Shown here piece after piece: positions 6,174 to 10,741 of a stretch of DNA of 10,741 nt. The translations under genes were made by a program, and so were the position numbers. The stretch covers positions 1-10,741 of the forward strand of contig JAGXHL010000028.1 in the NCBI GenBank assembly GCA_024636215.1, read 5' to 3'. A model generated the notes under the pieces. That model had not been told where the DNA came from, did no database searches, and saw nothing but the letters and a program-made list of their open reading frames with translations. The DNA comes from Deltaproteobacteria bacterium (GTDB lineage Bacteria > Desulfobacterota > Desulfuromonadia > Desulfuromonadales > BM103). Every line of letters starts with the position of its first letter. Within the stretch, counting starts at the first letter, position 1.

Positions 6174-7427
6174 CTATTCCTTGATGTACGCCGGGCTGAC
6201 GGCCATTTCTGTGCCGCTTTGATCCAGCAGAACAAATTCTACATCTAATCGGGGTTTGGGGACAGGTGTTACCAGAATAAAGTCGACACGCAGATTATCA
6301 CCAGCCTGCATCTTGAGTTGAGTGGTTGGTCCCTTCAGGGTTAAAGCGTCGCCATTGTCGGCCTGTCTTGCTTTGATAGCATAGATTGCCGGGCGGTTGC
6401 TGCGATTGTTGACCCAGGCATTGAAGAAGGTGGCGCGCTGGCCATCTTGCAGGGTTCTGCTGGCGGCCGTATGTGAAACGGCTATTTTCAGTGATGCGCC
6501 CGGGCGTTGCTGGACGGCAAACAAAAGCACCGCCAGCAGCGTCAGAGTCACCATGCCCAAGAGCAGGCTGCGAGGATTCAGCAGGGCCTTCACCCCTTTG
6601 CCTTGGGTGCCGAAGGTATAGCTGATCAAGCCCGGCTGGTTGCGTTTGGTCATGATCTTGCGACAGGCATCAAGGCAGCGCCCGCAGTTGATGCACTCAA
6701 CCTGGTAGCCATTGCGAATGTCAATCTGCATCGGACAGACCCGCACACAGGCGTTGCACTTGATGCACCGTGGCAGTTCTGCGGGCGGCAGATGCAGCGT
6801 CAGGGTCGATTTGTCTGCAAGCACGGTCTGGAAGCGACCATAGGGACAGAATTCACTGCATACCAGGCGTCCTACCAGTGCCAGATCCAGATAGATGACC
6901 GTTGCAACGGTCAACAGGCATGTCCAGGTGGCATAATGAAACTCCAGGGTTGCCAGCCTGGTAAAAAACTCGATTGGCTTGATAAAGTACCAGAGCAGAT
7001 TCGCTGAAACCAGGCAAGCCAGCAACAGATAGCAAAAGTGCAGGACAAGTTTTTTAGCGAAGTTCTTTTCTGCAGGTTGTTTTTTGCCGGGCAAGGCCAG
7101 TCGGGCGGCGAACCATTCTGCCAGATCCGTCAAGGTTGTTTGCGGGCATAACCATCCGCACCAGACTCTCCCCATCAGCATGGTAACCAGAAGAAAGCCG
7201 AGGGTCATTAACAGGCTGAACAGGAGGACCAGGTAAAGTTCTTCGATGCGGAGGGTCTGGCCGAGGAAATAGAGGGTCAACTCCGGTATGTCCACACGCA
7301 GTAAACTATTGCCGTCGATCTCTACCCAGGGGATCAGCAGCAGTAAGAGGCTGACCGCCCACTGACAGCGCTGGCGCCAGGGCGACAGCAGCCGGGGTTG
7401 TCTCTGATAACAGGTCTCTTTTGACAT
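6174..7427 (-). CDS. ccoG: CcoG/RdxA/FixG, membrane polyferredoxin for cbb3 assembly
   Basis: A 417-residue membrane iron-sulfur protein. Helices lie at about 22-34, 62-86, 130-147, 168-186 and 286-305. Membrane-proximal CxxxCP pairs occur at 90-95 and 190-195. Two [4Fe-4S] ferredoxin motifs follow: CIKCNACVRVCP (221-232), and a second with Cys245, 248, 251 and 255. The C-terminal part from about 310 is the periplasmic Ig-like domain of the FixG family. CcoG is reported to act as a cupric reductase in cbb3 assembly. The length is slightly short for the family (usually about 460-480). The start is uncertain: ATG 7427 matches the family N-terminus, but a GTG at 7454 is in frame and neither has a good ribosome site. 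It is the first gene of the assembly cluster, after a hairpin that follows ccoP. Confidence 0.93.
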   Translation of the reverse strand: MSKETCYQRQPRLLSPWRQRCQWAVSLLLLLIPWVEIDGNSLLRVDIPELTLYFLGQTLRIEELYLVLLFSLLMTLGFLLVTMLMGRVWCGWLCPQTTLTDLAEWFAARLALPGKKQPAEKNFAKKLVLHFCYLLLACLVSANLLWYFIKPIEFFTRLATLEFHYATWTCLLTVATVIYLDLALVGRLVCSEFCPYGRFQTVLADKSTLTLHLPPAELPRCIKCNACVRVCPMQIDIRNGYQVECINCGRCLDACRKIMTKRNQPGLISYTFGTQGKGVKALLNPRSLLLGMVTLTLLAVLLFAVQQRPGASLKIAVSHTAASRTLQDGQRATFFNAWVNNRSNRPAIYAIKARQADNGDALTLKGPTTQLKMQAGDNLRVDFILVTPVPKPRLDVEFVLLDQSGTEMAVSPAYIKE

Positions 7428-7529
7428 TGAGGTGGGAGTGTCCCGGGGCCTCACGGGAGTGCCGGCCAGCTAGGCGAACCGATCTTGAAAAGCAAAGCGG
7501 CAGAAGTGTTCCCTCTGCCGTCTTGCAGG
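7428..7529. other. Gap between ccoP and ccoG
   Basis: About 100 bases holding a terminator candidate near the ccoP stop and a GC-rich stretch with several short self-complementary words (GCCGGC, GGGAGTG). I see no clear sigma70 promoter for ccoG. The assembly cluster may depend on readthrough or on a promoter of a type I cannot recognise. Confidence 0.5.
7485..7520 (-). terminator. Intrinsic terminator candidate after ccoP
   Basis: On the minus strand, CGGCAGA and TCTGCCG (7514-7520 and 7498-7504) form a perfect 7-bp GC-rich stem with a 9-base loop, 9 bases after the ccoP stop. It is followed by CTTTGCTTTTC, a T-rich but interrupted tail. It could stop or attenuate transcription and lower expression of ccoGHIS relative to ccoNOQP. 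Confidence 0.6.
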
Positions 7530-8072
7530 TCAGAGGCTGAGGATGAACTCAGTCAGGGTTTCGATCTCTTCATGAGAGAGTTTTTGCTCGAACCCGGGCA
7601 TGTTCCCCGGCCGTCCTGAGGTGATGCTCTCCTGTACCGCCATGCTGGTTTTGCCGTATTTGTACTCACCTGACAGGTCGGGTCCGAAAGCGCCTTGGCC
7701 GTTGGCACCATGACAGCCGGCACAATGCTTCTTGTAGAGCGTCTCGCCGTCTGCTGCAGTAACCTCCGCAGGAGCCTGCGTTGCTGCTGGGGGAGTCGCA
7801 GCCGGAGCCGGGGAAGGAGCCTCTGCCGGGGCAGGGCTCTGAGAGACGGCCTCCTGCTGTGTCGGCTGTTCGCCTTTATGGGCGGCCATCTTCTCCTGGA
7901 ACTCAGCCTGTGAACTCCAGCCGGAGATCAGGTAGAAGGACATGAAGGCGATCCCCCAGATAATCAGGCCATAAAAGAGTACCGTGAAGTAAACGGGGGG
8001 CTTACTGACCCGGTTTTCTATAATTCCATCGAACTCATGGACGGCGTGCTTGTGCTCATGATTGTCTAACAT
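7530..8072 (-). CDS. ccoP: CcoP-like subunit of cbb3 oxidase with one c-type haem
   Basis: A 180-residue membrane-anchored cytochrome c. The N-terminus has HEFDGIIENRVSKPP (12-26), matching the HEWDGIEE-NNPLP region of CcoP, then one membrane helix (about 28-50). A Pro/Ala-rich linker (about 79-105) leads to one cytochrome c domain with CAGCH (117-121) and probable axial Met158 in GNMPGF. Canonical CcoP is about 300 residues and has two haem c domains; here one is absent while CcoO has one extra. It presumably passes electrons to CcoO/CcoN on the periplasmic side. The ribosome site CTGGAG lies upstream of the ATG at 8072, and the gene begins 18 bases after ccoQ. Confidence 0.9.
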   Translation of the reverse strand: MLDNHEHKHAVHEFDGIIENRVSKPPVYFTVLFYGLIIWGIAFMSFYLISGWSSQAEFQEKMAAHKGEQPTQQEAVSQSPAPAEAPSPAPAATPPAATQAPAEVTAADGETLYKKHCAGCHGANGQGAFGPDLSGEYKYGKTSMAVQESITSGRPGNMPGFEQKLSHEEIETLTEFILSL

Positions 8073-8090
8073 TGCAGTCTCCAGTCAGTA

Positions 8091-8231
8091 TTAATCGTCA
8101 TCCAGCATATTGTACTTGGCGACTTCGGCTTTGTCCTTGTTTCTTTTGCTGTAGGTCCGTATCACGATCAGGACAAAAATGATGAAGAGGCCAATAGTAA
8201 CGCCAAGGTAGATGATCGAAGCCAGATCCAT
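8091..8231 (-). CDS. ccoQ: CcoQ-like small membrane subunit
   Basis: A 46-residue peptide, MDLASIIYLGVTIGLFIIFV at the N-terminus, then a basic RTYSKRNKDKAE stretch and the tail KYNMLDDD. One membrane helix (about 4-25) with a positively charged cytosolic side follows the CcoQ plan, and the position between ccoO and ccoP is the usual place. CcoQ stabilises the interaction of CcoP with the complex in some species. It begins 2 bases after the ccoO stop. Sequence identity to known CcoQ is weak, so the assignment rests mostly on size, topology and position. The acidic tail resembles that of CcoS in this same locus. Confidence 0.8.
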   Translation of the reverse strand: MDLASIIYLGVTIGLFIIFVLIVIRTYSKRNKDKAEVAKYNMLDDD

Positions 8232-8233
8232 GT

Positions 8234-9109
8234 TCAGTGATCCTCGCCCTGGTTGTAGTACTTGATGAAGTTGACCAGTTTCCAGACTTTATCGGTGCCC
8301 AGGCTTGAAAAACCAGGCATGCCGCCGTCACTGATCCCTGTGTAGATGATTTCGAAGAGGATCTCTTCCTCGTAGTCTTCACCGACCAGCTCAGGACCGA
8401 TCTCACCTTCCATATGCTCTCCGTGGCAGGCGCCACAATTCTCACTGTAGAGAGCCTCCCAGGGCTCCATGGTAGCGTGGTCAACATCGGCATAAGGGTT
8501 GTTCAGGTCGCCAACCACCTCGGTTTTGGTCGCTTGGCGCCAGGGGATATCGCTGCCTAACTTCTGCATGTAGGCAACGATGGCGTCCATTTCGTTTTTG
8601 CCGCTCAGCGCCTTGATCTCCTCCGATGTATAGGGAAAACCCAGCGTTTCCATTTTGCGCCGGATCATCTCCGGATCAAGTTTGTTGTCAGAGAGCCAGG
8701 CGTAATCAGGCATGTTGGTTTTCGGCACCATGGAGCGCGGCGACTCCATATGCTTGTAATGCCAAGCGTCCGGGTATTTGCCGCCAAGACGTGCCAGGTC
8801 CGGACCGGTGCGTTTGGAGCCCCACAGGAAAGGACGGTCGTAGACAAATTCTCCCGATTTGGAATATTCACCGTAGCGCAGCACATCTGAAACCAGGGGG
8901 CGGACAGTCTGGCTGTGACAGTTGTTGCAACCGTCGCGGATGTAGATATCTCGACCTTCCTGTTGCAGAGCCGTATAAGGGGTGACACCTTCTATGCGGT
9001 CGGCTTCGGTATTGACCCAGGCAAAGGGCAGCACCATGGTGATGATGGTGCCGGCGAGAATGGCGCAGGTCGCCAGAACGATGAGGAGGCCAAGTTTCTT
9101 TTCCCACAT
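8234..9109 (-). CDS. ccoO: CcoO subunit of cbb3 oxidase with an added second cytochrome c domain
   Basis: A 291-residue membrane cytochrome c. The first 190 residues follow canonical CcoO: an N-terminal helix (about 8-30), PYTALQQEGRDIYIRDG (44-60), CNNCHSQTVRP (61-71), FLWGSKRTGPDLARLGG (94-110) and axial Met133 in NMPDY. Residues about 200-291 form a second cytochrome c domain with CGACH (225-229) and probable axial Met264 in GGMPGF. Usual CcoO is about 200-240 residues with one haem. The extra domain may substitute for the haem domain missing from CcoP. The start at 9109 is 2 bases after the ccoN stop, with GGGAGGG upstream, so it is co-translated with ccoN. Family assignment is certain; the extra domain is directly visible. 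Confidence 0.95.
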   Translation of the reverse strand: MWEKKLGLLIVLATCAILAGTIITMVLPFAWVNTEADRIEGVTPYTALQQEGRDIYIRDGCNNCHSQTVRPLVSDVLRYGEYSKSGEFVYDRPFLWGSKRTGPDLARLGGKYPDAWHYKHMESPRSMVPKTNMPDYAWLSDNKLDPEMIRRKMETLGFPYTSEEIKALSGKNEMDAIVAYMQKLGSDIPWRQATKTEVVGDLNNPYADVDHATMEPWEALYSENCGACHGEHMEGEIGPELVGEDYEEEILFEIIYTGISDGGMPGFSSLGTDKVWKLVNFIKYYNQGEDH

Positions 9110-9111
9110 GA

Positions 9112-10527
9112 TCAGGCCCTCCCTTCTGCTGCTGCGGCCGGAACGGCAGTCATTCTGCCTTTATTGACCGTCATGTACAGGTTGTAGATAAAGATAATCA
9201 ATCCGATCATATAGATGATGCCACCTAAGGCCCGTGCCCACCAATAGGGATACATCTCAACCATGGTTTCCATAAAGGTATAGGTCAAACTGCCGTCAGA
9301 GTTCATGGCGTTCCACATCCCGGCTTGCAGGACACCGGCAACCCACAGGGATATCGACCAGATCAGCTGACCGATCAAAACCAGCCAGAACTGCAGGTTG
9401 GCTAAAGGGATACTGTAAATTTCCCGATCCCAGAGACGTGGAACCATATAGTAGATGCTGGCAAAGCTGATCATCGAGACCCAACCCATGGTGCCCATGT
9501 GAATGTGTGCCGGAACCCAGTCGGTGTAATGAATGAACGCCGAGAAGGTTCTGACCGCCTGCATCGGACCCTGCAGGGTCTGCAAACCGTAGAAGGTAAT
9601 GCCGAGAATCAGGTACTTGACCAGGTAATTCTCGCGCATCTGGTGCCACTGACCATTCATAGACAGATAGCCATTGAACACACTGCCCCAGGAGGGGGCA
9701 ATCAGCATGACCGAAAAGCCCATTGCCAGCGTCTGAATCCAGTCGGGGACAGGTGTCCAGAGCAGGTGGTGTGCCCCCGTCCAGAGATACATGAAGATCA
9801 GACTCCAGAAGGACACAATCGAAAGGCGATGGCTGAAGATCGGCACGCCGGTTGATTTCGGCAGAAAATAGTAGAACATTGCCAAAGGCGGTGCCGTCAG
9901 CGCCATGGCCACGGCGTTGTGGCCGAACCACCAGTGAACGTTGGCGTCGTTGGTGCCTGCATAGGCTGAGTAGGATTTAAAGAGGGAAACCGGCATAGCC
10001 GCAGAATTAACGACGAAGAGGATTGCCACGCCGATGATTGACGCCATCATGAACCAGAGAGAGATGTACATTTGCTCGTCTTTGCGCTTGAAGATGGTCA
10101 TGATGATGTTAATGGCAAAGGCGACCCAGAGGATGATGATCATGATGTCGATCGGCCATTCCATCTCATGGTATTCCTTGGAGGTGGTGAAGCCCATCAG
10201 GAGCGTTACCGCCGAGGCGATGATCGTGGCGTTGAAGAAGTAGAGCTGGAATTTTGCCAGTTTGTCACTCCAGAGTGGAGTCTTGCAGAGCCGTTGAACA
10301 ATATAAAGAAAGGTGGCGAAAATAACGCCAACGGCCCAACCGTAGATCCCCGCATTGGTGTGAATCGGCCGCAGCCTGCCGAAGGTCAGATAGGGGGGGA
10401 AGTTTAAGTCCGGCTCGACCATCTGGAAGGAGACAATGACTCCAACCAGCACCGCAACCAGTCCCCAGATCATACTCCAGATGACAAAGCTGCGCACAAT
10501 GGCATAGTTATAGTTCTGCTTCTCCAT
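9112..10527 (-). CDS. ccoN: CcoN, catalytic haem-copper subunit of cbb3 oxidase
   Basis: A 471-residue protein of about 12 membrane helices that reduces O2 to water at haem b3-CuB and pumps protons. Ligands are in place with a constant offset of four from P. stutzeri CcoN numbering: His56 (haem b), His203, His253 and His254 (CuB), His341 (haem b3), His343 (haem b), and Tyr247 as the probable cross-linked tyrosine. Motifs include LRPIHTNAG, WWFGHNAVA, GAHHLLWTPVPDW and HYTDWVPAHIHMG. The Glu equivalent to E323 is Gln319 (TLQGPM). The ATG at 10527 is chosen because AGGAGG (10532-10537) precedes it; an upstream in-frame ATG at 10560 falls in the promoter. It is the first gene of the structural operon. 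Confidence 0.97.
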   Translation of the reverse strand: MEKQNYNYAIVRSFVIWSMIWGLVAVLVGVIVSFQMVEPDLNFPPYLTFGRLRPIHTNAGIYGWAVGVIFATFLYIVQRLCKTPLWSDKLAKFQLYFFNATIIASAVTLLMGFTTSKEYHEMEWPIDIMIIILWVAFAINIIMTIFKRKDEQMYISLWFMMASIIGVAILFVVNSAAMPVSLFKSYSAYAGTNDANVHWWFGHNAVAMALTAPPLAMFYYFLPKSTGVPIFSHRLSIVSFWSLIFMYLWTGAHHLLWTPVPDWIQTLAMGFSVMLIAPSWGSVFNGYLSMNGQWHQMRENYLVKYLILGITFYGLQTLQGPMQAVRTFSAFIHYTDWVPAHIHMGTMGWVSMISFASIYYMVPRLWDREIYSIPLANLQFWLVLIGQLIWSISLWVAGVLQAGMWNAMNSDGSLTYTFMETMVEMYPYWWARALGGIIYMIGLIIFIYNLYMTVNKGRMTAVPAAAAEGRA

Positions 10528-10559
10528 AGCACCTCCTGAAATACAATTAATGTGTTGCA

Positions 10560-10588
10560 ATGTTTAAGCTTAGGCGTGTGATTGTCAA
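10560..10588 (-). promoter_or_regulatory. Sigma70-like promoter for ccoNOQP
   Basis: On the minus strand a perfect TTGACA (10583-10588) lies 17 bases from AAACAT (10560-10565), a weak -10. Transcription would start near 10553, leaving a leader of about 26 bases before ccoN. TTTAATTAAA, a 10-bp palindrome, sits just upstream (10591-10600) and could act as an UP element or operator. I found no convincing FNR box (TTGAT-N4-ATCAA) here, although FNR-type control is common for cbb3 operons. Confidence 0.45.
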
Positions 10589-10604
10589 GGTTTAATTAAA
10601 TAGT

Positions 10605-10741
10605 TTTCGTCCGGAAACGGCCCTTTTCCGCAATCTCTGCGTCAATCGGCGGATTTGATTGTGCGGCGTAAAGCACTACGCCTCCGCTCAAATCCTTGAT
10701 TTCCTTGACCTTGCGAAAAATTGCTCGTTTCCAGATCGAAA
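10605..10741. repeat. Large imperfect palindrome upstream of ccoN, probable extragenic repeat
   Basis: Two arms of about 68 bases mirror each other around a centre near 10673-10674. The core is a perfect hairpin, GGCGTA (10665-10670) and TACGCC (10677-10682), with a 6-base loop. Further out GGATTTG pairs with CAAATCC, TTTTCCGCAA resembles TTTTTCGCAA of the other arm, CGGAAACG matches TGGAAACG, and TTTCG matches CGAAA at the window edge. No gene is seen. I recall similar GGCGTA-N-TACGCC palindromes as dispersed intergenic repeats in Geobacter/Desulfuromonas-like genomes, but that is memory, not a search. It could be a transcription end for an unseen upstream gene, or a mobile repeat of the MITE type. 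Confidence 0.6.

Noticed and set aside
7428..7454. GTG start for ccoG at 7454
   Set aside because: It gives nine extra residues rich in Pro/Arg/Thr not typical of the family, with no ribosome site, so ATG 7427 is preferred, though not proven.
9296..9931. 211-codon alternate-frame open frame inside ccoN
   Set aside because: CcoN in this region carries all the metal ligands; the alternate frame matches no known protein.
10560..10741. FNR/ANR binding site upstream of ccoN
   Set aside because: Only half-site-like words (TTGAC, TTGATT, CAATC-N9-GATTG) were found, and none fits TTGAT-N4-ATCAA.

Overview
The window holds a complete cbb3-type cytochrome c oxidase locus on the minus strand (about 1996-10527). 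To its left is a scar of insertion-sequence remnants (about 1-425 and 1463-1883) around a small AT-rich two-gene cassette (426-1466). The oxidase genes are moderately GC-rich, and the Ccos resemble those of facultative or microaerotolerant Deltaproteobacteria (Desulfuromonadales/Geobacter-like). That placement is inferred from protein style and from a palindromic repeat at the right edge; no taxonomic marker gene is present.

Layout, in transcription order from right to left. 10605-10741 is one large imperfect palindrome. A sigma70-like promoter follows (-35 near 10583-10588). The structural operon is ccoN (catalytic haem-copper subunit), ccoO (membrane c-type cytochrome), ccoQ (46-residue membrane peptide) and ccoP (membrane c-type cytochrome), ending at a hairpin terminator candidate (7485-7520). 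The assembly cluster comes next: ccoG (polyferredoxin), ccoH, ccoI (copper P-type ATPase), ccoS, a YtkA-like exported protein, and a DsbD_2/TauE-SafE-like membrane protein. Most junctions in both clusters are a few bases or overlapping, so each cluster is probably co-transcribed. ccoQ, ccoS and the true starts of most genes were read directly from the sequence.

How it works: CcoO and CcoP carry electrons from periplasmic donors to the haem b/haem b3-CuB centre of CcoN, which reduces O2 with high affinity. CcoG, H, I and S supply copper and haem and assemble the enzyme. The two last genes are plausibly extra copper or redox helpers. The most notable departure from the textbook enzyme is that CcoO carries two CxxCH haem sites and CcoP only one, the reverse of the usual arrangement with the same total of three. 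CcoN also has Gln where well-studied cbb3 enzymes have a conserved Glu (E323 in Pseudomonas stutzeri numbering).

Left part: 3-83 is the C-terminal tail of an IS256-family transposase. 308-403 holds four 24-bp tandem units resembling the subterminal repeats of IS21-type elements. The two AT-rich genes (an alpha-helical, possibly TPR-like protein and a three-helix membrane protein) have no function I recognise. The region ends with a second, 5'-truncated IS256-family transposase on the opposite strand (1512-1883). This stretch looks horizontally acquired and degraded.
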